26,859 bases of DNA from UBA8437 sp963933195 (GCA_963933195.1 CAWVUS010000035.1:1-26859), one strand, 5' to 3'; counted from the first letter of the stretch, positions 8,149 to 17,318 are shown. The notes: a model not told the origin generated them from the sequence alone. Numbers and translations: made by a program.

Positions 8149-9292
8149 TCAGTCCGTTTTGTTTCCGGGGTTCGCACCATCGGCCCCTTGCCCAATACTC
8201 CAACGCAAGAATTCTTCAACAAACGGATCCAGCCCTCCATCAAGAACGGGTTGAGGATTCCCTGCCTTCAAACCTGTTCTCGCATCCTTGACGTATTGCT
8301 CGGGATGCAACACGTAGTTGCGAACCGTTTGTCCGCCAAAACCGATCTTCGATTTCTGGCCGCGTTTGGCGGCCAATTCGGCGTCCCGTTTCTCGACCTC
8401 AATCTGGTACAGCTTTGCCGCCAGCATTTTTCGAGCTTGCGCACGGTTCTTATGCTGGCTTCGCTGGCTCTGACACTGGACGACCACGCCGCTGGAAAGA
8501 TGGGTCAACCGGATTGCCGAGTCCGTCTTATTGACGTGTTGGCCACCGGCACCGCTTGCCCGGTACGTATCCTCCCGAACATCGGTTTCGAAATTCACTT
8601 CCACCTGCAGATCCTCGTCGATCTCTGGTGTCACATCGACGGCGGCAAACGAAGTGTGGCGCCGCCCCGCGGCGTCAAATGGACTGATACGAATCAGCCG
8701 ATGATTCCCGATTTCCCCGCGAAGGTATCCAAACGCATAAGCACCACGGATTGCGATCGTCGCACTGCGAATCCCCGCTTCGTCCGCTTCCGAATACTCC
8801 AACATCTCCGAATCAAACCCACGTTGCTCGGCCCAACGTGCGTACATCCGCAGCAGCATTCCCGCCCAGTCCGATGAATCCGTCCCTCCTTCACCAGCCT
8901 GTATCTGGACAAACGCCCCCGACTGGTCGTGAGGGTCGGACATCATCGCTCGAAGCTCCAACTGTTCCACTTGTGGAGCAAGGCGACCGACCGATTCCGC
9001 AACCTCCCGGTCGGTGGCCCCCGTGTCGTCTTCTGCTGACAACTCGACGAGAACCTCGAGTTCCTCTCCGGACGCGGCCAATTCTTCCAGTGGCTTCAGC
9101 GTCGCATTGAGACGTTTCAGAGAATCAACTTGGTTTTGCGCGGCCTCCTGGTTGTCCCAGAACCCCGGGGCCGCCATTTTTGCGTTGATCGCGTCGCGTT
9201 TTCCGAGCAACCCCTGGAGGTCAAAGGGAGTCCCGGAGCTGGACGATCCTGTCGATCACGCCTTCGCAGGCGGTACGCAGATCATGTTCCAT
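8149..9292 (-). CDS. prfB: Peptide chain release factor 2, expressed by programmed +1 frameshift
   Basis: RF2 recognises UGA and UAA stop codons and triggers peptide release. The coding sequence is in two frames. ATG 9292 opens 23 codons (MEHDLRTACE... LRDSL) that end at an in-frame TGA at 9223-9221. After skipping one base, the frame continues D-L-Q-G-L-L-G-K to the stop at 8149, giving 380 residues. Diagnostic motifs are SPF (203-205, stop-codon recognition) and GAGGQHVNK with GGQ at 249-251 (peptidyl hydrolysis), at almost the same positions as in E. coli RF2. The N-terminal part joins naturally onto the family only through the shift, which argues against a sequencing error. It lies between rmlB (123 bp upstream) and the DUF1080 lipoprotein gene. 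Confidence 0.97.
9221..9226 (-). other. prfB: Programmed +1 frameshift site of prfB (CTT TGA)
   Basis: On the minus strand the zero frame reads GAC TCC CTT TGA C. Slipping CTT by one base restores the RF2 frame as Leu-Asp. This is the classical autoregulatory site CUU UGA C: low RF2 slows termination at its own UGA and favours the shift. The upstream Shine-Dalgarno-like stimulator is weak (only CGGGA), unlike E. coli. Confidence 0.93.
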
Positions 9293-9361
9293 GGACCTGG
9301 CTCCGGGCCTCGTGTGTGGCAAGAAAGACACTCATCCGCCACTGTCGTCGATTCGTCGCGA

Positions 9362-9367
9362 ATTATA
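9362..9367 (-). promoter_or_regulatory. Candidate -10 box (TATAAT) for prfB
   Basis: A perfect TATAAT on the minus strand lies 69 bp before the prfB ATG, inside the 123-bp rmlB-prfB gap. The hexamer 17 bp upstream (TAGGAA) is not a good -35. The spacing to the start is like that of the TATAAT before korA. Nothing else is seen in 9293-9415. Confidence 0.4.
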
Positions 9368-9415
9368 GGTGACCGTTTGGCAGGTTCCTAGCCGCGGCTC
9401 CCGAATCTCTTGCAA

Positions 9416-10441
9416 TCAGTCGCCGGCCAATCTGTCGCCATATTGCTTCTCGTAGTACTCGCGATACGCACCACTGCGAATGCGTTCAACCCATTCGGAG
9501 TTCTCGAGATACCATTCCACCGTGGATTTCAGTCCCTCGTCAAACGAGACCGTCGGCGTCCACCCGAGTAGATTCTCGGCCCGACTGCAATCAATCGCGT
9601 ATCGTTTGTCGTGACCTGGACGGTCGGGAACAAACCGGATCAACGTCTCGGGGCGATCCAACAGTTCAAGCAACCGCCGTGTCAAACCGATGTTGCTCAA
9701 CTCAGACCGTCCCCCAAAGTTGTAAACGCCCCCCGGTTCGCCTGTTCGTAAAACGGCAACAATCCCTCGACAGTGGTCATCCACGTGTATCCAGTCGCGA
9801 ACGTTCGTCCCGTCGCCGTAGACCGGAAGTGGTTGATGTTGCAATGCGTTGCTGATGAACAACGGGATCAATTTTTCCGGAAATTGAAACGGCCCATAAT
9901 TGTTCGAACAACGCGTGATCAGGCCCGGAAAGCCATGAGTGTGAACAGCAGCCCGCACCAACAGATCCGCGGCAGCTTTTGACGCAGCGTACGGGCTGTT
10001 CGGAGCGAGCGGTGTGTCCTCGGTGAACTCGCCCGTCTCACCAAGGCTTCCGTACACTTCATCAGTCGAGACCTGCACGAACCGGCCGACGCCCATCGCA
10101 CGTGCTGAGTCAATCAGAACCTGAGTTCCACTTATATTCGTATGAACAAACGGCGCCGAATCCAGGATGCTCCGGTCCACATGGCTTTCGGCTGCGAAAT
10201 TCACAATCGAATCGATCGAAAATTCTTTCAGCACCTCATTTACGTGGTTTCGGTCGCTGATATCCCCCTGCCGAAATTCATAGCGGTCCGAATCGGCAAT
10301 CGTCGCCAAGTTTTCCGGATTCCCCGCGTACGTCAACTTGTCGAAATTCACGACAGTGACGTCGGGATCATCGGCAAGCAGCAACCGGATGAAGTTTGAC
10401 CCGATGAAACCGCAACCACCGGTGACCAACAGGCGGACCAT
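9416..10441 (-). CDS. rmlB: dTDP-glucose 4,6-dehydratase
   Basis: NAD-dependent extended-SDR enzyme that converts dTDP-glucose to dTDP-4-keto-6-deoxyglucose, the second step towards dTDP-rhamnose. It has 341 residues, normal for the family. The nucleotide-binding loop is TGGCGFIGS (7-15), the catalytic triad region is STDEVYGS (Thr126, Asp127, Glu128) and the SDR pair is Tyr151/Lys155 in SPYAASK. RmlB-specific segments are FDKLTYAGNPENL, NFAAESHVDRSI, CSNNYGPFQFPEKLIPLFI and VPDRPGHDKRYAID. ATG 10441 lies three bases after the gyrA stop; a GTG at 10444 directly abuts that stop. It is therefore almost certainly translated from the gyrA transcript. No other dTDP-sugar genes are in the window. 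Confidence 0.95.
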   Translation of the reverse strand: MVRLLVTGGCGFIGSNFIRLLLADDPDVTVVNFDKLTYAGNPENLATIADSDRYEFRQGDISDRNHVNEVLKEFSIDSIVNFAAESHVDRSILDSAPFVHTNISGTQVLIDSARAMGVGRFVQVSTDEVYGSLGETGEFTEDTPLAPNSPYAASKAAADLLVRAAVHTHGFPGLITRCSNNYGPFQFPEKLIPLFISNALQHQPLPVYGDGTNVRDWIHVDDHCRGIVAVLRTGEPGGVYNFGGRSELSNIGLTRRLLELLDRPETLIRFVPDRPGHDKRYAIDCSRAENLLGWTPTVSFDEGLKSTVEWYLENSEWVERIRSGAYREYYEKQYGDRLAGD

Positions 10442-10444
10442 CAC

Positions 10445-13141
10445 TCAATCCAGAATTTCACTCGGGATCCTGGCAAGCGACACAAACCTGTCTCCATCCT
10501 TGAGACTGATCAGTTTCACTCCCTGGGTGTTTCGCCCGATCGGCCGGATGTCTCCGGCACGGACGCGTTGCAACATACCTCCAGCGGTGATCATCAGGAT
10601 CTCGTCACCGTCACTCACAGCCGCCACATCGATCACAGGACCGTTGCGTTCACTGGTTCGAATATCGATCAGCCCCTTGCCCCCGCGCCTTTGACGGCGG
10701 TAATGGCCAGCGGCCGGTGGCGATTCCGACGACACATCATCATCGTCAGCTGACTCGTCAACAGACTCCGTGGCCCCACCGTCGCCCAGCAACGTCCGTT
10801 TGCCAAAACCATTCTCACAGACGGTCAACAGGCTCAATTCCTGTACGGCTACGACCATCGCCACGACTTCGTCATCCTCGGCGAGTTGAATCCCCCGTAC
10901 TCCGCGGGTCGCTCGCCCCATGCTCCGGGCATCCGCCTCGCTGAATCGGATCGACATACCCTGCCGCGTCGCTATCAGAACGTCTTGCCCAGGCTCAACA
11001 AGTCGAACTCCAATCAGGTCATCACCATCGTCGAGATTGATGGCAATGATCCCTCCTTGTTTCGGCCTGCTGTACGCAGTCAGGGGGGTCTTTTTAACGA
11101 TTCCTCGCCGTGTCACGATCACCAGGAATCGGTCTTCGTCGAATTCCCGTACCGCCAGGCAGTTGGCAACCTGCTCGTCATCACCCAGCGCCAGCAAGTT
11201 GACCAACGCACGGCCCCGTGCGGTTCGACTGGCGTGTGGAAGATCATACACTTTCCGCCAATGAACCTTTCCTCGATCCGTCAGAAACAACAGCCACGCA
11301 TGGGTGCTGGACGCAAACACATGCGCGACGGGGTCTTCGTCGCCCCCCTTGACCCCGGTGATCCCCTTCCCACCTCGTCCTTGCGCTTTGTAATTCACAA
11401 GCGCCGTCCGCTTGATATACGACTGGCTGGAAAGTGTGACGACCATCGGTTCTTCGGTGATCAGATCCTCGCGGTCGACTTGCCCGATCTCTTCCGTTGA
11501 AATCTCGGTCCGACGTGGACTCCCGTATTTCCCCTGGATCTCGACCATGTCCTCCCGGACAACGTCGCGCAAATTCGATTCATCGGAAAGAAGTCGAAGG
11601 TACCCCGCAATATCCGACAGCAATCCGGCGTATTCACCGGACAACTGTTCGCGTTCAAGATTGGCCAGAGACCCCAGTTGCATCGAAACAATCGCCTCGG
11701 CCTGTTTCGCCGAAAGCGTGTAACTGTCGGCTGCCTCGCGTTCATCCCGAAACGCCGCAAATCCATCGTCACCAAGAGCCCTCGCCACCAGTTCCGCCGG
11801 AACCTCCATCTCCTGAAGTCGATCCCGCGCCGCAGTACGACTCTCGGAATCTCGAATCGTCTGGATCACCTGGTCGATGTCGATCTGAGCGATCAACAGT
11901 CCTTCGACCGTATGCTTCCGTTTTCGGGCTTCAGACAGCAAATATTCGGTTCGCCGACGAATGACATCAACCCGATGCCGGAGAAACTCCTCGAGCAATC
12001 GCTTGACTGACAACACCTGCGGACGGCCGCCGACCAACGCCAGCAGGATCATGCTGACTGTCGACTGCAACGGCGAAAACTGGAAGAGTTGATTGAGCAC
12101 GACCTCGCGGTCGGCATCACGTTTGAGCACAATGTGTAACTTGACCTGCCACGGGGGGACATTCCGATCAGTCAGGTCAACAATTCTCGCAATCCCGGCG
12201 ATGCGTTCATCCCGGACCAGCACCTCGAGTTTTTCGCGAATCCGATCCCTGGTTTCGAGATACGGCACCTCCGAAACCACGATCACGTCATTTTTCTTTT
12301 CGGTGATGAATTCGGTTTTTGCTCGCAACACGACGGTCGACCGCCCCGTCATGTAACCTCGGCGCACACCAGCTTCACCGCAGATCACACCTCCGGTGGG
12401 AAAGTCCGGCGCCGGCATGACGTCAATCAACTCATCGATCGTCAGATCGGGATCATCGATCAACCGAACAACCGCCTCGCACACTTCCGACAGGTTGTGC
12501 GGCGGAATACTGGTGGCCATCCCAACGGCAATACCGTTGGATCCGTTGACCAACAGGTTGGGGAAACGAGATGGAAGGACAACGGGCTCGCTGTTTCGCT
12601 GGTCGTAGGTCGGAACGAAATCGACCGTATCCCGATCAATGTCGGCCAGCATTTCGCTTGCGACCGCGGACAATCGAGCCTCGGTATACCGCATCGCCGC
12701 GGGAGGCAGACCAGCAAGCGAACCAAAGTTCCCCTGCTTATCGATCAACACGTCCCGCATAATCCAGTTTTGACCCATCCGCACCAGCGTCGGATAAATT
12801 GATCCGTCACCGTGCGGATGATAGTTGCCGCTGGTGTCGCCGGAGATCTTGGCACATTTGACTCGCGACGAGCTGGGGCCCAACCGCAGATCATTCATAG
12901 CCACAAGAATCCGGCGTTGCGATGGTTTGAGTCCATCGCGAGCGTCAGGCAAAGCCCGGCTAATGATGACACTCATCGCGTAGGTGAGATAGCTGTCGCG
13001 CATCTCATCTTGAATATCGAGCCGAGTGATCTGTTCACTCGGTTCGACGACACCACCACCATCGGGTTCGATCGGGGCGTTGCCCTCGAACTCCTCGCCG
13101 TCAGGCACTTCGTTGCTCCTGCTCCGCGTTTTGTTCGACAA
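10445..13141 (-). CDS. gyrA: DNA gyrase subunit A
   Basis: Cleavage/religation subunit of gyrase; it makes the double-strand break and wraps DNA for negative supercoiling. It has 898 residues. The N-terminal breakage domain has QDEMRDSYLTYAMSVI (44-59), PHGDG (109-113) and catalytic Tyr152 in AAMRYTEARLS. A long coiled arm and tower follow. The C-terminal beta-pinwheel (about 560-898) starts with a degenerate GyrA box QGRGGKG (587-593) and has a second, perfect box QRRGGKG at 817-823 after an acidic Ser/Asp/Glu insert (about 790-808). Positions matching E. coli Ser83 and Asp87 are Gly113 and Pro117. The TTG at 13141 is the first possible start after an in-frame TGA 12 bases upstream; a GTG 11 codons in is an alternative. 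The C-terminal domain with a GyrA box supports GyrA rather than ParC. Confidence 0.96.
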   Translation of the reverse strand: MSNKTRSRSNEVPDGEEFEGNAPIEPDGGGVVEPSEQITRLDIQDEMRDSYLTYAMSVIISRALPDARDGLKPSQRRILVAMNDLRLGPSSSRVKCAKISGDTSGNYHPHGDGSIYPTLVRMGQNWIMRDVLIDKQGNFGSLAGLPPAAMRYTEARLSAVASEMLADIDRDTVDFVPTYDQRNSEPVVLPSRFPNLLVNGSNGIAVGMATSIPPHNLSEVCEAVVRLIDDPDLTIDELIDVMPAPDFPTGGVICGEAGVRRGYMTGRSTVVLRAKTEFITEKKNDVIVVSEVPYLETRDRIREKLEVLVRDERIAGIARIVDLTDRNVPPWQVKLHIVLKRDADREVVLNQLFQFSPLQSTVSMILLALVGGRPQVLSVKRLLEEFLRHRVDVIRRRTEYLLSEARKRKHTVEGLLIAQIDIDQVIQTIRDSESRTAARDRLQEMEVPAELVARALGDDGFAAFRDEREAADSYTLSAKQAEAIVSMQLGSLANLEREQLSGEYAGLLSDIAGYLRLLSDESNLRDVVREDMVEIQGKYGSPRRTEISTEEIGQVDREDLITEEPMVVTLSSQSYIKRTALVNYKAQGRGGKGITGVKGGDEDPVAHVFASSTHAWLLFLTDRGKVHWRKVYDLPHASRTARGRALVNLLALGDDEQVANCLAVREFDEDRFLVIVTRRGIVKKTPLTAYSRPKQGGIIAINLDDGDDLIGVRLVEPGQDVLIATRQGMSIRFSEADARSMGRATRGVRGIQLAEDDEVVAMVVAVQELSLLTVCENGFGKRTLLGDGGATESVDESADDDDVSSESPPAAGHYRRQRRGGKGLIDIRTSERNGPVIDVAAVSDGDEILMITAGGMLQRVRAGDIRPIGRNTQGVKLISLKDGDRFVSLARIPSEILD

Positions 13142-13411
13142 AGAGTATGGTCAGTTCACGCGAGGCGTCCTGGCATTCGCAGGAACGTCCCACCGGCACT
13201 TTTACGCGATCCGTGCGATGCAAACCGTCAACAACCCCATACTCATAAAACCTATTTTACCCGACCCGAGTCCGGTCGACAACGCTCGGCAACAGCCCCT
13301 CTCCACTCCATTACGGCGTTGCCACAACGTCACCGTGATTCCCACAATGGAACAATGAACAACTCGTGACCTCCATGCCCTTTTTCCGTCTCACCCACCC
13401 TCCATTTTCCA
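13142..13411. other. Divergent gyrA/kinase intergenic region
   Basis: These 270 bp separate two divergently transcribed genes and should hold both promoters. AT-richer stretches occur near 13235-13260 (TAAAAT on the minus strand), but no hexamer pair with normal spacing is convincing. No small ORF with a credible ribosome site, RNA gene or repeat is seen. Confidence 0.3.
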
Positions 13412-15547
13412 GTGTTCACCTTGCCCGAAAACACACCACCCTTGCCTGGCACCTCCGTCCAAGACGAGGCCTCGCGTTCCGACTCGCTGACACTCAGCCG
13501 CCAGTCCCGGCACCCCGGACTTGTGTTGCCTGGTTACGTTTTTGAACGTTGCCTGGGCGACGGAGCCTTTGGATCCGTTTGGCTGGCTCGAGAAGAGAAC
13601 ACCGGACGGCAGGTCGCCGTAAAGGTTTACACTCATCACGGACGACTTGATTGGACCCTGTTGTCGCGTGAGGTCGAAAAACTTGCCGCGCTGGACAGTT
13701 CACGAAACATCGTTGGTTTGCTTGCCGTCGGCTGGGAAAGCGACCCGCCTTATTACGTGATGGAGTACCTCGAACACGGATCCCTGGACGGTTATCTGTC
13801 TGACGGACCACTTCCCCCCGTCGAAGCAGTCCGGATTGCCAAGGGTGTACTTCATGGACTCGTCCATGCGCACGGTCGAGGAATTCTGCACTGCGACCTC
13901 AAGCCCGGAAACGTCTTGCTCGACGACGATTTTTCACCGCGATTGTGTGACTTCGGACAATCACGCTTGTCACACGAACAGGACCCCGCCCTCGGGACGC
14001 TGTATTACATGGCGCCCGAACAGGCTGATCTGGGCGCGATGCCCGACGCCCGCTGGGATGTCTATGCCCTGGGAGCCCTGCTCTACCACCTCCTGACAGG
14101 ATCGCCGCCCTACCGCACCGCTGAAACCGAACGAGAATTGGCATCGACTTCCTCGTTATCCGAACGCCTCACCGCCTACCGCACAACTGTTATCAACACC
14201 GACCGTTCGCCGAACCTCCGACACCATCCCGGAATCGACCGCCGCCTGGCTGACCTGGTGGATCGGTGCCTCGAACAAGACCCCGCCAAACGTTTCGCCA
14301 ACGCCCAGTCCGCGCTTGCAGCCTTCGAGGACCGCGATCGCCGTCGGGCCCGTCGCCCATTCATTGCCCTGGGCGGACTTCTACCGCTAGGCCTCATGTC
14401 AGCCATGTTCCTCTTCGGAATCTCCACAACCAACGATGCGGTTGCCACCGCCCAGGCCAACCTGATCACCAGGGCCATCGAAAGCGACACGGTCTCTGCC
14501 CGGATCATGGCCAGGGGCGTCCTGAGAGAACTCACATCCTGGCAGGAGGAGTTGTCCTCCGTTGCCGCGTCTCCCCGGCTAATCGACCTCCTCGAATCCG
14601 GAGCGGCTCGCGATTGGTCCCGACGTGACGCACTTGAGGAGCACCTCGCCGCTGCTCGTTCCGAGGCCAACCGACGCCGTGAACTTTCCGGACAACTCCC
14701 CGATGCTAGTTGGTTCGTCGTCGACAGCGACGGCTACCAACGTTGGAGAGGTCCAACTAACGAGGGGACTCTCGATAAAAGATGGGCTCACCGTGATTAC
14801 TACCATGGGCAAGGACGGGAGTACCACGAAGATGAATTGCCCGTCGAACTCACCCCCATCACATCCACCCATCTCTCGCTGGCATTCCAGAGTCGGGCAA
14901 CCGGCCGAGCCATCGTCGCCCTGTCTATCCCCATCAAGAACAAAACCGGACATGTGATTGCCATTCTGGCTGGCACACGTGAACTGGGCAGCGTCCTTTC
15001 AGCTCCGTATGCCGAATACAAACCCAGCCTCGACTCCGCACTCACCGTCAACGTCGTTCGCACGGTCGCGATCTTGGATTCCCGCGACGGCCGTCTACTT
15101 GACCATCCGTGGCTCCAATCGCACACACAAACAGCCCCTGTTGTCACGCTGGACAATTCGGCCAGGACGGCTTTTTCTGCAGCGGCTGACGGACTGGGCC
15201 ACGCAATCCGTTTGGACAACTATCTCGACCCGGCTGGCAATCACTCAGACGATTTCCAAGGCCAATGGTTGGCGGCCGCCAGTCCCATCGGTGATTTTGG
15301 CTGGCTGGCGGTTGTCCAGGAACGGCGGGACCAGGCCCTCCAACCTGTGGCTGCCATGCGAAACAACGTACTGAAAACGTGGAAGATCGCACTCACTGTC
15401 AGCGGTCTGTTGCTCACCGGTATCTGGGGGTTCGTCCTCCTCAGCATTGGTCGAACCTCGATTCGCGACGAGAACACAACACCATTCACCGCCCACTCAA
15501 CCGCCGTTGCCCAACGGGCATCAACCCGGGAGGCCCGCGATGCTTGA
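13412..15547 (+). CDS. Transmembrane Ser/Thr protein kinase with extracellular Cache-like sensor region
   Basis: A 711-residue membrane kinase. The catalytic domain (about 41-305) is complete: glycine loop LGDGAFGSV (48-56), VAVK Lys71, alpha-C Glu87, HCDLKPGN (Asp162, Asn167), CDFG (Asp180), APE (201-203) and DVYALG. Cys replaces Arg of HRD, so it is a non-RD kinase. Two membrane segments (about 316-338 and 658-680) frame a roughly 320-residue outside region with features of a double Cache domain: SWFVVDSDGYQRWRG, DYYHGQGRE, AIVALSIPIKN, GHVIAILAGTREL, AILDSRDGRLL. Kinase inside, sensor outside is thus inferred. GTG 13412 is the first start after a stop at 13367; no clear ribosome site. The stop overlaps the start of the cyclase gene by 8 bp (ATGCTTGA), so the two are translationally coupled. 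The ligand is unknown. Confidence 0.92.
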   Translation: MFTLPENTPPLPGTSVQDEASRSDSLTLSRQSRHPGLVLPGYVFERCLGDGAFGSVWLAREENTGRQVAVKVYTHHGRLDWTLLSREVEKLAALDSSRNIVGLLAVGWESDPPYYVMEYLEHGSLDGYLSDGPLPPVEAVRIAKGVLHGLVHAHGRGILHCDLKPGNVLLDDDFSPRLCDFGQSRLSHEQDPALGTLYYMAPEQADLGAMPDARWDVYALGALLYHLLTGSPPYRTAETERELASTSSLSERLTAYRTTVINTDRSPNLRHHPGIDRRLADLVDRCLEQDPAKRFANAQSALAAFEDRDRRRARRPFIALGGLLPLGLMSAMFLFGISTTNDAVATAQANLITRAIESDTVSARIMARGVLRELTSWQEELSSVAASPRLIDLLESGAARDWSRRDALEEHLAAARSEANRRRELSGQLPDASWFVVDSDGYQRWRGPTNEGTLDKRWAHRDYYHGQGREYHEDELPVELTPITSTHLSLAFQSRATGRAIVALSIPIKNKTGHVIAILAGTRELGSVLSAPYAEYKPSLDSALTVNVVRTVAILDSRDGRLLDHPWLQSHTQTAPVVTLDNSARTAFSAAADGLGHAIRLDNYLDPAGNHSDDFQGQWLAAASPIGDFGWLAVVQERRDQALQPVAAMRNNVLKTWKIALTVSGLLLTGIWGFVLLSIGRTSIRDENTTPFTAHSTAVAQRASTREARDA

Positions 15548-17318
15548 GTTGGTCGCAATCGGCCCCTCTGCCGAACAACGCACTTCTATCCGCCTGCAAC
15601 CCGGGCAGACATTTCGTGTCGGTCGCCACTCTCCCGACGGCCTCTCAATTCCCTGGGACCCTTATCTCTCACAACACCACGTCACGCTGGCGGTGCTGGA
15701 TAACGGTACGGTTCGAATAGAACCATCACCAAACGCTGCGAACACCGTATTTCTGTCCGGAGAAGCAATTTCCTCCGCAGTTCTGTCGACCGGGGACTTC
15801 TTCGTCATCGGAGAGACAAGTTTTCATCTTGGAAGTGGTACCGATTCCCATTCCAAGTCAGATCAACCAGACGGAATCGAGGCTGTCCGGTTTGAACCAG
15901 GTCAACTCGAACAGATTCCGTACCGCGATCCGGGAAAACGGATCGAGGTTCTCACGAGACTTCCTGAATTGATTTGGGGCGCCCGTTCCGACGATGACCT
16001 CCACCACCGACTGGCTGGCCTCCTCCTGGCTGGTGTCACCCATGCAGATGCAGTCGCCATCGTCGAACTCCGACCCAACAACGATGGTTCCCCCGAAATC
16101 AAAGTCCTCCACTGGGACAGGCGGCAAGAAACCGCAGGAACCGTCCGGCCCAGCAGCCGTTTGGTACAGGATGCCCTGGGAGACTCACCCCAAAGCATCC
16201 TCCACACTTGGGACGCTCAGGACAATCAGTCGCAGTACACCGTCGTCGGTGAGTTCAACTGGGCCTATTGCACCCCCATCCGTGACGTCCCTGGTGAACG
16301 CCGAGCGATATACGTCGCTGGCCGTGCGGCGGGAGAGTCCGCGCAAAGTGGTAGGCCCGTCCTTGAATCTGATGTGAAGTACACCGAATTGATCGCCGAG
16401 ATCGTTGGAGCTATTCGTCGAGTCAATCGACTGGAACGCCAACGCGCCAGTTTTCGCCAGTTCTTCGCACCGCCGATCCTCACAGCTCTTGGAGACGACC
16501 CTGACACATCACTTCTCGAACCACGAGAATGTGATGTCACTGTCATGTTTTGCGATCTCCGGGATTTTTCCCGGCACGCAGAAAACTCTTCCGATGACCT
16601 GATCGCACTCCTCAAACGAGTCAGCCGAATCATGGGGGTCATCACCACGCAGATCCATCGTTTTGGTGGCGTCACCGGTGACTTCCAAGGCGATGCAGCG
16701 CTCGGGTTTTGGGGTTGGCCGTTTCCAGCCTCCACCGCCACCCAGGATGCCTGCCGCGCGGCACTCGGAATTCGCAACGAACTCCAACAGGCCGTCGAAG
16801 ATCCACAACATCCGTTGGCAGGTTTTTCACTGGGGATCGGGTTGGCACACGGTCGCGCCGTCGCCGGAAAAATTGGAACCGAAGATCAAGTCAAGGTCAC
16901 GGTCTTCGGCCCAGTCGTCAATCTGGCCAGTCGATTGGAGAGTCTCACCCGGCAGCTCCACGTCCCCATCTTGATGGACGAGGCAACCGCCAATCGAGTC
17001 CGGGACACTCTCGGTCCTGACGAAGCCCGGCTCAGACGACTCGCCAGGGTACTCCCTTACGGTTTTGAAACACCGCACACCATCAGCGAACTTTTACCGC
17101 CACTGGAACTCTGGCCAGAACTCACGAATGAACATATCGAACGTTTCGAACAGGGGGTTGACCACTTCCTGCAGGGAGATTGGGAATCCGCTTACCGTTG
17201 TTTGAGAGCAATGCCCGACTCCGACCGCGCTCAGGATTTTTTGACCATGCTGATCACTCAGCACAATCGAATTCCGCCCTCCGATTGGGATGGAATCATC
17301 CGCCTGCCAGGGAAATGA
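15540..17318 (+). CDS. FHA-GAF-class III nucleotide cyclase homologue with altered substrate residues
   Basis: A 592-residue soluble protein. An N-terminal FHA domain (about 23-98: FRVGRH with Arg29, YLSQHHV with Ser44 and His46, Asn68) should bind phosphothreonine. A GAF-like region spans about 136-290. A class III cyclase catalytic domain spans about 330-515 (VTVMFCDLRDFS, TGDFQGDAALGFWGWP, VFGPVVNLASRLE). Metal ligands Asp339 and Asp385 and the transition-state pair Asn461/Arg465 are present. However, the substrate-selecting lysine aligns with Asp381 and the substrate-selecting Asp aligns with Pro458, so ordinary ATP or GTP selection is not expected. A short helical tail follows (about 525-592). 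ATG 15540 has GGGAGG six bases upstream and overlaps the kinase stop. The upstream kinase is the obvious candidate to phosphorylate the FHA partner or this protein; that is inference. Confidence 0.92.
   Translation: MLELVAIGPSAEQRTSIRLQPGQTFRVGRHSPDGLSIPWDPYLSQHHVTLAVLDNGTVRIEPSPNAANTVFLSGEAISSAVLSTGDFFVIGETSFHLGSGTDSHSKSDQPDGIEAVRFEPGQLEQIPYRDPGKRIEVLTRLPELIWGARSDDDLHHRLAGLLLAGVTHADAVAIVELRPNNDGSPEIKVLHWDRRQETAGTVRPSSRLVQDALGDSPQSILHTWDAQDNQSQYTVVGEFNWAYCTPIRDVPGERRAIYVAGRAAGESAQSGRPVLESDVKYTELIAEIVGAIRRVNRLERQRASFRQFFAPPILTALGDDPDTSLLEPRECDVTVMFCDLRDFSRHAENSSDDLIALLKRVSRIMGVITTQIHRFGGVTGDFQGDAALGFWGWPFPASTATQDACRAALGIRNELQQAVEDPQHPLAGFSLGIGLAHGRAVAGKIGTEDQVKVTVFGPVVNLASRLESLTRQLHVPILMDEATANRVRDTLGPDEARLRRLARVLPYGFETPHTISELLPPLELWPELTNEHIERFEQGVDHFLQGDWESAYRCLRAMPDSDRAQDFLTMLITQHNRIPPSDWDGIIRLPGK

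Noticed and set aside
7810..8877. Plus-strand frame of 355 codons
   Set aside because: Antisense to the DUF1080 lipoprotein and prfB; no domain-like composition.
9221..9223. prfB as a pseudogene because of an in-frame TGA
   Set aside because: The TGA sits in the classical CTT TGA C slip site and both frames join into a full-length RF2.
10886..11500. Plus-strand frame of 204 codons
   Set aside because: Antisense to gyrA.
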